Source: UBA7803 sp040219135 (lineage in GTDB: Bacteria; Pseudomonadota; Gammaproteobacteria; Pseudomonadales; Azotimanducaceae). From it: 64,000 nucleotides of DNA. The notes under the pieces were generated by a model that saw only the letters and a list, made by a program, of their open reading frames with translations, was not told the DNA's origin and searched no databases. The position numbers were made by a program, and so were the translations under genes. The DNA is taken from NCBI GenBank assembly GCA_040219135.1, contig JAVJTA010000002.1:248001-312000 (forward strand), written 5' to 3'. How positions within the stretch are numbered: position 1 is the stretch's first letter; the number at the start of each line of letters is the position of its first letter. Positions 43,078 to 51,827 of this stretch are shown piece by piece.

Positions 43078-44973
43078 ATGTGCGGTATAGCGGGAGTGGT
43101 AGCCCTGGATGCGGGCGCGAGGCCCGGTTCATCGGCTGTGGTCAGGATGACTGAATCCCTGCATCATCGCGGTCCGGACGATGGAGCGATAGCCGACCTC
43201 GGGCAGGCTGTGTTCGGACACCGGCGACTTTCGATCATCGACGTTGGATCGGGTCAGCAACCGATGACCTCCATCAGTGGACGCTTCACCATCAGCTACA
43301 ACGGTGAGCTGTACAACTACGTCGAGCTCAGGGGAGAGCTCGTCGGTCTGGGTTATCGGTTCCAGACGACTTCAGACACCGAAGTCATCCTCAACGCGTA
43401 TGAAGCCTGGGGAGAGGCGTGTCTGAACAAGTTCAACGGTATGTGGGCGTTTGCGCTGTGGGACGGTGAGCGGCACCAGCTCTTTTGCGCGAGAGACCGT
43501 CTGGGAGAGAAGCCGTTCTATTACGCCGTTCACTCCGGCTGTTTCTACTTCGGTTCGGAAATCAAGGCGTTGTTCGCAGCTGGCGTGCCCCGGGTCTTCA
43601 ACGAAGAGGTGCTCGATACCCTGCTCTGCCTGACCTATCTTCCGGCGCCCTACACGGCGTTCACCGGAATTCAGAAGCTTGCGCCCGGCCAGTCGCTGAC
43701 GCTCAGAAACGGTCGGGTGCGCACCGACAAGTACTGGGATTTTCCTCTGCCCCGGGCGGACACGTCGATCAGCAACGAACACGCCGCGCTGGAGGCGTTC
43801 TCTGAGCTCTTCGAAGACAGCGTCAGGCTGCGCATGCGCAGCGATGTGCCGCTGGGGGCTTTCCTGAGCGGTGGGCTGGACTCCGGGTCCATCGTTGCGA
43901 CGATGGCGGGAATTTCCAGAGAGCCGATCAAAACCTTCACGATCGGATTCTCTCCGGACGGCGATGACGAGCGTGCTCTGGCTCGGCTCGTGGCGCGCCA
44001 ATACCGGACCGATCATCTGGAGCGGTTCGTGGGTGTACAGGATGCCGAGGGCCTGCTGGAGACGCTGGCCTGGCACTTCGACGAGCCCTTCGGCGATTCG
44101 TCTACGGTCCCGACATACATCGTCAGTCGGCTGGCTCGCGAGCAGGTGACGGTCGTTCTCACGGGCGACGGCGGCGATGAGGTGCTCTGGGGATATCCAC
44201 ATCATCTCAGCGAGAAACTGACCGGCTGGTGGCAAAGGTTGCCCACACTTCCGCGTCGGTTGCTTCTGCGAGGGATTCGAGCCGCACTGGCCACGAATGT
44301 GGAGCGGTCGGCCGGCGTGGCCAGGCTCGACAGCCTGATGTGCGCTCTCGATCAGCCTTTCATGGCCCGCCTCGAAGGCAAACAGGTTGGGCTCGACTCC
44401 GGCATTCGCGAATCGCTGCTCGGCGGAAATCGGCGGGTTCGTCCGGTTCGCGATGTCATCGAGGAGCTCGTTCCTGCAGAGCTGGAAGCGGATCCGCGCG
44501 CGGCGCTGTCTCACTGGTACCACACAGTTGCCCTGCCGGAGCGCTATCTGTGCAAGGTCGATCGGTGCTCGATGGCGAACTCACTCGAGGCGCGTGTGCC
44601 GTTCCTGGATCATCGCCTCGTCGAACTGATGGCCCGGGTCGCGCCCGTGATCAAGCTCCCAGGGTTTACGAGAAAGCACGTGCTCCGTAAGACAGCGGCG
44701 TCCGGCCTGCCGCCGCAGCTGCTGCGAGCATCAAAAAAGGGGTTCGACCCACCGATGGCCGGATGGTCAGATCAGCAGGCGTTCTGGAACGAGTGCCGGC
44801 GGGAGCTCGGGGCGACTGGCTTGTTCACGCAGCGGGGTATCGACGGGCTGGCGGATGCCAGGGACAGGTCCCGCTGTCCGCCGATGGGTTTGTGGCTGCT
44901 CGGGATGATGGCGGTTCAGGAGCGGGGCCGGATACCGGGCAGTCCGAGTGGAGCGCTATCATGTGCGGGATAG
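43078..44973 (+). CDS. asnB: asparagine synthase-family amidotransferase (glutamine-hydrolysing)
   Basis: 631 residues from the ATG at 43078 with AAGGAAG seven bases upstream. The N-terminal MCGIAG supplies the catalytic Cys2 of a class II glutaminase, with SYNGELYNYVELR and FGHRRLSIID. The synthetase half has the ATP pyrophosphatase loop LSGGLDSGSIVA, a slight variant of SGGLDSS, then LTGDGGDEVLWGYPHH and KVDRCSMANSLEARVPFLDHRL. In polysaccharide loci such proteins are thought to amidate uronic acids instead of making asparagine. The next gene, a second family member, overlaps by 13 bases. Confidence 0.92.
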   Translation: MCGIAGVVALDAGARPGSSAVVRMTESLHHRGPDDGAIADLGQAVFGHRRLSIIDVGSGQQPMTSISGRFTISYNGELYNYVELRGELVGLGYRFQTTSDTEVILNAYEAWGEACLNKFNGMWAFALWDGERHQLFCARDRLGEKPFYYAVHSGCFYFGSEIKALFAAGVPRVFNEEVLDTLLCLTYLPAPYTAFTGIQKLAPGQSLTLRNGRVRTDKYWDFPLPRADTSISNEHAALEAFSELFEDSVRLRMRSDVPLGAFLSGGLDSGSIVATMAGISREPIKTFTIGFSPDGDDERALARLVARQYRTDHLERFVGVQDAEGLLETLAWHFDEPFGDSSTVPTYIVSRLAREQVTVVLTGDGGDEVLWGYPHHLSEKLTGWWQRLPTLPRRLLLRGIRAALATNVERSAGVARLDSLMCALDQPFMARLEGKQVGLDSGIRESLLGGNRRVRPVRDVIEELVPAELEADPRAALSHWYHTVALPERYLCKVDRCSMANSLEARVPFLDHRLVELMARVAPVIKLPGFTRKHVLRKTAASGLPPQLLRASKKGFDPPMAGWSDQQAFWNECRRELGATGLFTQRGIDGLADARDRSRCPPMGLWLLGMMAVQERGRIPGSPSGALSCAG

Positions 44974-46925
44974 CGGGATGGATGCTCGAGACGGGCAGGA
45001 TTCCCGGTCCTGGGGTGCTCGCTCGAATGACCGACGCCATCGCACACCGGGGCCCCGACGACCACGGATATTCCGAGCATGGAACACGGGATGGTCGCTG
45101 GCATGTAGCGTTCGGACATCGCAGGCTTTCCATCCTCGACCTCGAAGGCGGACATCAGCCTCTGGCGGACTCCCGGTCTGGCAACGAGATCGTATTCAAT
45201 GGGGAGATCTACAACTACCGCGCTTTGCGGGCGGAGCTCGAGCTGGAAGGTTTCGAGTTCTCTACTCGATCGGATACCGAGGTCGTGCTGGCGGCCTACA
45301 CTCGCTGGGGAGAGGCCTGCGTAAGGCGACTGGAGGGGATGTTTGCGTTCGCCATCTGGGATGCGAAACGCGAAGGCCTGTTTCTCGGGAGAGATCGATT
45401 CGGCAAGAAACCGCTGTTCGTCACGAGGATCGGGTCTGGAATCGCCTTCGCATCCGAGATCAAGTCGCTCCTGCAGATCCCCGGCGTCGAGACCTCCGTC
45501 AACGAGTCTGCCGTGTGGCTGTACCTGGGCTACCGGTACGTCCCTGGTCCAATGACCCTGTTCGAATCCATCTTCAAGCTGCCGCCGGGATGTGTCGCGA
45601 CGTTCATCTCCGGTAGGTTTACGGTGGAACGATTTTATTTTCCCCCCGATCGACAGGACGCCACGGCTGTTTCCGTGTCGCAGGACCCCGCCCGGGAATT
45701 TGCCCGTCTTTTCGGCGATGCCGTAGACAAGCGAATGGTCTGCGACGTGCCGTTCGGCGCGTTTCTCAGCGGTGGCATCGACTCCTCGGCGGTGGTCGCC
45801 ATGATGACTCGGTATTCCGACCGCCCGATCGAGACCTTTTCGGTTGGCTTCCAGATGGACGAGTACAGCGAACTGGACCACGCCAGGCACGTGGCAGAAC
45901 ACTTCGGTACGAATCATCACGAACTCGTCGTGACCGAACAGGAAATGATGTCGCTGCTTCCCGAGCTGATCGGGTACCGGGATGCGCCGGTCTCGGAGCC
46001 GTCGGACATCCCGATCTACCTGCTGTCGCTTCATGCGGCCAGGCACGTGAAGATGGTCCTGACCGGGGAGGGCAGCGACGAGACGCTCGGCGGATATCCC
46101 AAGCACCGCTTCGAGCCATGGGTCGGAGCCTATCAGATGCTTCCCGGATGGGTCCGGCGGGGTTTGATTCCGGGGATCGTCTCCCGGTTGCCCTATCGGT
46201 TCAGGCGTGCCCGGACGGCACTTCAGGCCATGGATCTTGAACTACCTGCCGATCGGTACCCGGCGTGGTTCGGCGCCTTGCCCCCGGATCAACGGCGGCG
46301 ACTCGCTCCAGGTTCTGCCGCGACCAGCGGCTTGGCCGCCTGTGCGGGCACCCGGAAGCTTGCCGAGTTCCTCAACGAGCCGTTTGCCAGCACTGCCTCC
46401 TCTCCGCTCCGACAGCTCCTGTACTTCGACCAGACAAGCTGGCTGCCGGACAATCTGCTCGAGCGAGGCGATAGAATGACCATGGCGGCCTCGATCGAGG
46501 CGCGAATGCCTTTCCTGGACCATCATCTGGTGGAGTTCGCCGCGTCCGTGCCTGATCGTTTTCGGATTCGCGGCAACGTCACCAAATTCCTTCTCCGAGA
46601 GTCTGTCCGGGAACTGCTCCCCAGGAGTATCCTCGACCGGCCCAAAGTCGGGTTCCGGGTGCCGGTGAACGAGTGGTTCAAAGGTCCGATGCGGGAGTAC
46701 CTGGCCGATAGCCTCACCAGCAACGGGTCAGTGACTCGCCGTCTTTACGATCGCGACGAGCTCCACCGGTACATCGACGAGCATGTCTCGGGAAGGGTCA
46801 ATCATGAAAAAGTTCTCTGGACGCTGCTGAATCTCGAGCTCTGGTGGCAGGCTCAACTTGGCTCGGGTGCGGATTCCGGTGTTGGCAGGCGGCTTGCTGA
46901 GGCTCGAAGCGGCGGGGTATGTTGA
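44961..46925 (+). CDS. asnB: asparagine synthase-family amidotransferase, second copy
   Basis: 654 residues from the ATG at 44961, with the glutaminase Cys2 (MCGIAGWM), FNGEIYNYRALRAELE, and a canonical LSGGIDSSAVVAMM loop, LTGEGSDETLGGYPKHR, GDRMTMAASIEARMPFLDHHLVE and DRPKVGFRVPVNEWFKGPMR. It closely resembles exosortase-locus amidotransferases (TIGR03108-type). It overlaps the upstream family member by 13 bases and the downstream sulfotransferase by 7 bases. The copies are clearly diverged and likely act on different sugars or positions. Confidence 0.93.
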   Translation: MCGIAGWMLETGRIPGPGVLARMTDAIAHRGPDDHGYSEHGTRDGRWHVAFGHRRLSILDLEGGHQPLADSRSGNEIVFNGEIYNYRALRAELELEGFEFSTRSDTEVVLAAYTRWGEACVRRLEGMFAFAIWDAKREGLFLGRDRFGKKPLFVTRIGSGIAFASEIKSLLQIPGVETSVNESAVWLYLGYRYVPGPMTLFESIFKLPPGCVATFISGRFTVERFYFPPDRQDATAVSVSQDPAREFARLFGDAVDKRMVCDVPFGAFLSGGIDSSAVVAMMTRYSDRPIETFSVGFQMDEYSELDHARHVAEHFGTNHHELVVTEQEMMSLLPELIGYRDAPVSEPSDIPIYLLSLHAARHVKMVLTGEGSDETLGGYPKHRFEPWVGAYQMLPGWVRRGLIPGIVSRLPYRFRRARTALQAMDLELPADRYPAWFGALPPDQRRRLAPGSAATSGLAACAGTRKLAEFLNEPFASTASSPLRQLLYFDQTSWLPDNLLERGDRMTMAASIEARMPFLDHHLVEFAASVPDRFRIRGNVTKFLLRESVRELLPRSILDRPKVGFRVPVNEWFKGPMREYLADSLTSNGSVTRRLYDRDELHRYIDEHVSGRVNHEKVLWTLLNLELWWQAQLGSGADSGVGRRLAEARSGGVC

Positions 46926-47797
46926 CGCAGTCTTCCTCATGGCCGCGGAGGAGCAGGGAGTACCTCCTCTATCTTGCGAGATCGGCGAAGGGCGCCCTGC
47001 CGTTCACGGATCGGGGGCGCAACGTAGGGCTGTGGCGCAACTTCGCGCGTGATGTGCGGACCCGCGGCGATCTGCTCCGGGCTCTCCCGCGATACCCTGG
47101 CGCCATCCTCGTTTCCGGGTGTCAGCGTTCTGGGGGTACGGCCTTGACGGCGGCCCTGACTCAGGTCGATGGTGTTGCGGATTTCGACTGGCGTGAGCGC
47201 TGGCATGGGGACAGAGAGCTGGCCGGGGCTTGCGTTCTGGCCGGGCTCGCGGATGTCCCAGACGGGCGACAGGTGTTTCAGACGACCTACCTGAATGCCA
47301 GCTACGTCGAATATCTGGAAGCCGATGCGGAATACCAACTGGTGTGGCTCATTCGAAATCCGCGGTCGGTCGTTCGCTCCATGGTGTACAACTGGTCCGA
47401 GTTCTCCCTCGCTGAGCTCTTCAAAAGCTGCGGCACCGGGGCGTACGAGCAGTTCCCGGCTGAATTTCGGACAACACGATCACGGGCGCTGGCGCGCCTG
47501 ACCCGGGCCTGCGCCAGCTACGTCGGCAAGAACGAGCAACTCCACGAGCTGGCTGCACGAATTCCATCGAGGTTGACGGTCATCAGCTACGATCAGCTCG
47601 TCCAGCACCCAGTCGAAGATCTCACCACGCTGTGCAAGCAGCTCGGGCTGAACGGGGCGAAGCAGGCGTCGACAATGTTGAGAAAGGACAGCCTCGACAA
47701 GCACGAGACGCTTTCACCCCGAGAGCGCCGGGCAGTCGACGAGCTGTGCTCTGGCGCCTTCCGGGATGCACTGGCGCTGGCGATCAATCAGCGATGA
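46919..47797 (+). CDS. sulfotransferase family protein
   Basis: 292 residues. The 5'-phosphosulfate loop reads ILVSGCQRSGGTALTAALTQ near residue 63, with WLIRNPRSVVRSMVYN near 143 as the 3'-phosphate/arginine block, and VISYDQLVQHPVEDLTTLCKQL near 222 as the conserved PAPS-sulfotransferase C-terminal segment. It should transfer sulfate from PAPS to a sugar hydroxyl. Overlaps on both sides (7 bases with asnB, ATGA with the next GT4) place it in the middle of the EPS operon, which supports a glycan substrate. Confidence 0.87.
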   Translation: MLTQSSSWPRRSREYLLYLARSAKGALPFTDRGRNVGLWRNFARDVRTRGDLLRALPRYPGAILVSGCQRSGGTALTAALTQVDGVADFDWRERWHGDRELAGACVLAGLADVPDGRQVFQTTYLNASYVEYLEADAEYQLVWLIRNPRSVVRSMVYNWSEFSLAELFKSCGTGAYEQFPAEFRTTRSRALARLTRACASYVGKNEQLHELAARIPSRLTVISYDQLVQHPVEDLTTLCKQLGLNGAKQASTMLRKDSLDKHETLSPRERRAVDELCSGAFRDALALAINQR

Positions 47798-48954
47798 ATC
47801 GGCGCAGACCAAAAGCCCTGAGCGCGGCGGATGCGCGAGCTGACGGCGACCTCCGAAAGCAGCGCATCTGCCTAGTCATCCCCGCGCATTGGGAGGCCTT
47901 CATGGGGGGCTCTCAGTATCAGGCTAAGTTCCTGGTCGAGGCCCTGGCGGAAACCGGCGACTTCGAGATCTTTTATCTGACCCGGCGGGCTCCCGCTGGT
48001 TTCACACCGCACGATCACCAGATCGTTGCTGTGAAGGGCATCCCCGGGCTGAAGCGGTACACGGATGTCTTCGACAGCGTTGACCTCCTGCGCAAGCTGC
48101 GAGTGATTCGACCGGACGTTGTCTACCAGCGGGCGTCCAGCGGTTTCACCGGTGTCTGCGCTTACTACGCCAAGCATGCCGGCATTCGATCGATCTGGCA
48201 CGTTGCAAGCGACGTGGATGTCATTCCTGCGCCGGCGTTCGAATGGCTGAAGGTCCACCATCACCTGGAAAAGCGCTTCATCGAATATGGATTGCGGCAT
48301 GCCTCCACCATTGTTACCCAGACCAGAACGCAGAGCGATCTGATGGCGCGCCATTATGGTCGCGCAGCCGACTGGGTGATTCCGAATTATCAGCCGATGC
48401 CGGAAGCCTGCGCGCCGAAGCCCGGGCCGCTCCGTGTGGTGTGGCTGGCCAACGTCAAACCGACGAAGCAGCCGCATCTGTTCGTACAACTGGCGAGCGC
48501 ACTGGGACATCGGAGCGATGTGGAGTTCGTCATGGTAGGGGCACCTGACGCAGATGAGACCCGGATGGCGGGAGTCCTTTCGGAGCTCGAGCGTGTGCCC
48601 AACCTCTCCTACCTCGGGCCGCTTCCGCAGGCAGAAGCGAACGCCGTGCTGGCCAGGTCACACCTGCTGGTCAACACCAGCACGGCCGAGGGTTATTCCA
48701 ATACCTTCATTCAGGCCTGGCAGCGGGGGCTCGCAGTCGTCTCGTTGAATTCAAACCCGGATTCGGTGCTGGATGACGGATCCATCGGGTATTGCGCCAA
48801 TGGCGACTTCGGTCGGCTGGTGCGGCGTGTGGACTTGCTGCTCAGCCAACCGGAGGTCCTGAGCAGCATGGGCGATCGGGCCGTGCGGTTTGCGCGATCG
48901 CAGTTCGGTCGCGAGAACCTGGAGCGCCTGGTGCAGGTCGTGGCCGGGCGGTGA
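47794..48954 (+). CDS. glycosyltransferase family 4 protein
   Basis: 386 residues from the ATG at 47794 (ATGA overlap). It has RICLVIPAHWEAFMGGSQYQ at the start of the N-domain, VVYQRASSGFTGVCAYYAKH, LRVVWLANVKPTKQPHLFVQLA and a donor block NTSTAEGYSNTFIQAWQRGL, where the E-x-G-Y-S-N-T-F-I-Q-A-W pattern is a recognised GT4 variant. It is the last gene of the plus-strand EPS operon, converging with the minus-strand beta-helix gene 33 bases away without an obvious terminator. Confidence 0.87.
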   Translation: MNRRRPKALSAADARADGDLRKQRICLVIPAHWEAFMGGSQYQAKFLVEALAETGDFEIFYLTRRAPAGFTPHDHQIVAVKGIPGLKRYTDVFDSVDLLRKLRVIRPDVVYQRASSGFTGVCAYYAKHAGIRSIWHVASDVDVIPAPAFEWLKVHHHLEKRFIEYGLRHASTIVTQTRTQSDLMARHYGRAADWVIPNYQPMPEACAPKPGPLRVVWLANVKPTKQPHLFVQLASALGHRSDVEFVMVGAPDADETRMAGVLSELERVPNLSYLGPLPQAEANAVLARSHLLVNTSTAEGYSNTFIQAWQRGLAVVSLNSNPDSVLDDGSIGYCANGDFGRLVRRVDLLLSQPEVLSSMGDRAVRFARSQFGRENLERLVQVVAGR

Positions 48955-48987
48955 CACGGAACGCCGCGACAGACTGCACCGAACCCC

Positions 48988-50688
48988 TCAGCCGGGATCA
49001 CCCGACTGGGCAGTTGGCGGCAGGCCCGTGTACCCGGGCGGATGCTCCGACAGATTCAAAGGCGTCTGGGCTGTCCATGAGACCGGTCGGTCGACGAAGA
49101 TGGTGTTCGTACTCGTGTTGATGCTGGTTACCCGTGCCTGGGTCCCTGCCACGGTGATCAGATCGCCGGGAAAGATCACCCGCCCCGACTTCGGCGAGAC
49201 GAGTTTCGGGTAGAACACCCGGGCGTCCTCCACCGCGATTTGTCGGGCATTCGAACCGCTGCCGGTCGTCACGGTCAGCGCTCGTCCCTGGCCGGCGCCT
49301 CCGGAACTGCCGAAACGGTTGCGCTGGATCGCGCCGGAATGCCTGCTGCCGCACTCCGTCAGGGCCATCATCGCCGTGGTGTCACTCAGGGAACACGTCA
49401 CGAGGTCGGCGTTGTCCTGGAATGAGTTGGACTCCACCCGATAGCCTGAGATCTCGCTGGCACGCTGCAGGTCCGGATGAATGTCCCAGGAAAACCTGGC
49501 GAATTCCGGATTGCTGTTTCGAAAGCGGCCGAAATGGTTGTTGAATATCCAGCTTCCGGCATTGATGGTTCTCGGGTTCTCGGGGTAGGTGGGGGTCCGG
49601 AAACGCGAAAAGGTCTCCGCCATCTGCGGAAATCGGTTGTTGTAGATTCGCTGGTCTTCGACGACCGGCGCCCTGAAGGGGGCGTTTCCCTCACCCCAGC
49701 AGCACGTCTGCATCTGGATCATCTCGAGCTGGCGCGGGCTCCTGGCGCGGAATTCGTTGAACCGGATGATGGTGTCGGCGGTCTGGAACTTGGCAGTGGC
49801 GGCGTTGAAGTTCGGGCCTGGATCACCTGACGCGATCCGATTGTGCTCGACCAGATGATAGCCGTACGGCGGACCGGGATCTGCGTAGGAGGAGGCGCCA
49901 CTCAATCCGCGCGGGGCACTCAGGCTGAAGGCGCGGTAGCCCGTTGTGCCATCTGACACCTCTGTGTTGTCGAAATTGTTGTGATGTATGAAAGCGTAAG
50001 AGCCTTTGAGATTGAGGAGATTGTGCTCTCCCTGGCGGAAGGTCGAGTAAGCGATCTCGATGAATCTGACGCCGCCGCCGATCTGAATGAGATCATTGCC
50101 GTTGCCATACTCACCGGCGAGCGTTCGCCCACTCCAGTCGGCGTTGGCAATGCGCAGATCTTCCGACTGACCTTGAAACACGAAACTGGATCGGGATAGC
50201 GAAGCGTTCCTGGCAGTCACCCCGGACAGCTCGAGACGAACGAAGTCTTCGGCGAACGCATAGATGTACGCGTCCGGCGCATCGATTGTCAGGTTTCTTA
50301 TGAAAATATCGCGCCGGTTCTTGACGAAGAAGCAGACCTTGGGAACTGTGCCACCAGCGGCATCGCCGGTGCAGCTGACGATTCGGGGCTGCTGGCCAGG
50401 GTAGGCCTCGTAGGTCAGTTTGGATACGGGGGGAGCAATCGGCCGGTCGAGAGCGTACGCACCACCCGTTGCGGTCAGCTGGATCCGGTCTCCGGGGCTG
50501 GCCCGGTCGTGAGCCTGAGCGAGGGTCATCGGACTCGCCAGGGTACCCGTGCCGGTACCATCAGCGTTTGCGCTGACTACCCAGGTCGAAGAGCTGCCTC
50601 CTGCCCCCAGCAGCGGCGCCGTCGGAACGGCTGCAAAGGCCAGGGAATGAAGCAGAAGCAACGGCGTCAAGCGGAGTATGTAATTCAT
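48988..50688 (-). CDS. secreted right-handed parallel beta-helix protein
   Basis: 566 residues from the ATG at 50688. A signal peptide (NYILRLTPLLLLHSLAFA) precedes a small domain with GTGTLASPMTLAQAHDRASPGD, common at the start of secreted beta-helix polysaccharide-active proteins. Repeated strand turns follow (DIFIRNLTIDAPD, VRFIEIAYSTFRQGEHN, AFIHHNNFDN, TIIRFNEFRARS, SWIFNNHFGRF, YRVESNSFQDN), the NNxF/xNxF ladder of pectate-lyase-like helices. It could be a periplasmic lyase, epimerase or hydrolase for the EPS. No catalytic residues can be assigned. Confidence 0.85.
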   Translation of the reverse strand: MNYILRLTPLLLLHSLAFAAVPTAPLLGAGGSSSTWVVSANADGTGTGTLASPMTLAQAHDRASPGDRIQLTATGGAYALDRPIAPPVSKLTYEAYPGQQPRIVSCTGDAAGGTVPKVCFFVKNRRDIFIRNLTIDAPDAYIYAFAEDFVRLELSGVTARNASLSRSSFVFQGQSEDLRIANADWSGRTLAGEYGNGNDLIQIGGGVRFIEIAYSTFRQGEHNLLNLKGSYAFIHHNNFDNTEVSDGTTGYRAFSLSAPRGLSGASSYADPGPPYGYHLVEHNRIASGDPGPNFNAATAKFQTADTIIRFNEFRARSPRQLEMIQMQTCCWGEGNAPFRAPVVEDQRIYNNRFPQMAETFSRFRTPTYPENPRTINAGSWIFNNHFGRFRNSNPEFARFSWDIHPDLQRASEISGYRVESNSFQDNADLVTCSLSDTTAMMALTECGSRHSGAIQRNRFGSSGGAGQGRALTVTTGSGSNARQIAVEDARVFYPKLVSPKSGRVIFPGDLITVAGTQARVTSINTSTNTIFVDRPVSWTAQTPLNLSEHPPGYTGLPPTAQSGDPG

Positions 50689-50881
50689 ATGTAAACGGTT
50701 TGTACTGCTGTTGGCGAATGGTATCACGTGCTTTCACTCTAGCAGCCTCGACGGCGGCTGCTTGTGATCCGAGAAAGGCGCGGAGTGTGACGAATCGCCG
50801 ATTTCGCAGTTGCGAGCATGGCCTGTCGATCGATCAGGGGACTTGTCGCTTCGGGATGGCGGGGACGGTCAATCGGGCGGG

Positions 50882-51820
50882 TTACGTCTCAGGCCGTCCC
50901 AACTGCCACCGGTCCACCAGCTCCATGTCGAGCAGCAGCTCCAGGCGTTCGGCATCCGGTCGAAACACTTTCCGAAGGGCGGTGACCTCCGTGGCCTCCA
51001 GTGGCGGGGGGCGATCGAGGTTCTTATTGCGCACGGATTTGGCTGCGTTGATCCAGGAATGCGGGACCAGTGAGCCGGCGATCGTGTTCACGCGTTTATT
51101 GGTGGTCAATCTGTGCAGAAGCTTCGACCGCGGAACGCCGCCTTTGTTGTGTCGGATCTGCAGGTTCGGAACGAATGTCGGGTCGACTCGAAGGCGGCCG
51201 AACAGGTCGGAACAGAAGGCGTTTGCATCTGCTTCCAGGTCTTCGTAGAACATGACGATCAGTCTCTGCCTGCCGAACGCATGTACGTAGCGCGCCACGT
51301 TGTCGCAGTAAGCGTGACGTTTGAGCCATGGGACGCTCGAGATCGCTTGCTGCCAGCTCCGCCTGGTGCGTCCGTCTCTGACCTGAGCCAGATACATCGA
51401 ACGCAGCCGGTCAATCGGATTGCGGAGCATCAGCAGCAGCCCGGCTTCTGGTAGATGCTTTGCGATTCTTTCCACCGCCAGCTGACTGTAGAGATAGTTG
51501 GGCGAGGCTTCTCCTACCACGGGCTCGGCGGACACCCCCCGGAACTGGTCGCGATACTCCTCGAGGGTGCGGACCGGATACTGTTCGTGGTCCCTTAGAT
51601 GAGCCGGGTTGTCAGGATCGAACGCGAGGAAGTTAGTCTCCTTGATGGGTGACATGTAGACTTGCGGATGCTCCTGGCAGAACCGGTACACCGCAGTCGT
51701 ACCGGCCCGGTGGGCACCGATGACGATCAGATTGGGTTTGCCATCGAGACCGGGGCTCGTCGGATCCTCGCGATCAGGCTGGCATGGGTCGACACGTCGA
51801 GTGGGCATGGACGGTTCCAC
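50882..51820 (-). CDS. sulfotransferase family protein
   Basis: 312 residues from GTG at 51820; the ATG at 51808 is equally plausible. A 28-residue polar leader precedes the phosphosulfate loop LIVIGAHRAGTTAVYRFCQE, then MSPIKETNFLAF (characteristic of heparan-type sulfotransferases), GEASPNYLYS, MLRNPIDRLRSMYLAQV and FYEDLEADANAFCSDLF. This is a classical bacterial sugar sulfotransferase relative. It lies eight bases from a second sulfotransferase gene and downstream of a Wzy-like gene, all on the minus strand. Confidence 0.88.
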   Translation of the reverse strand: MEPSMPTRRVDPCQPDREDPTSPGLDGKPNLIVIGAHRAGTTAVYRFCQEHPQVYMSPIKETNFLAFDPDNPAHLRDHEQYPVRTLEEYRDQFRGVSAEPVVGEASPNYLYSQLAVERIAKHLPEAGLLLMLRNPIDRLRSMYLAQVRDGRTRRSWQQAISSVPWLKRHAYCDNVARYVHAFGRQRLIVMFYEDLEADANAFCSDLFGRLRVDPTFVPNLQIRHNKGGVPRSKLLHRLTTNKRVNTIAGSLVPHSWINAAKSVRNKNLDRPPPLEATEVTALRKVFRPDAERLELLLDMELVDRWQLGRPET

Positions 51821-51827
51821 GGTCTGC

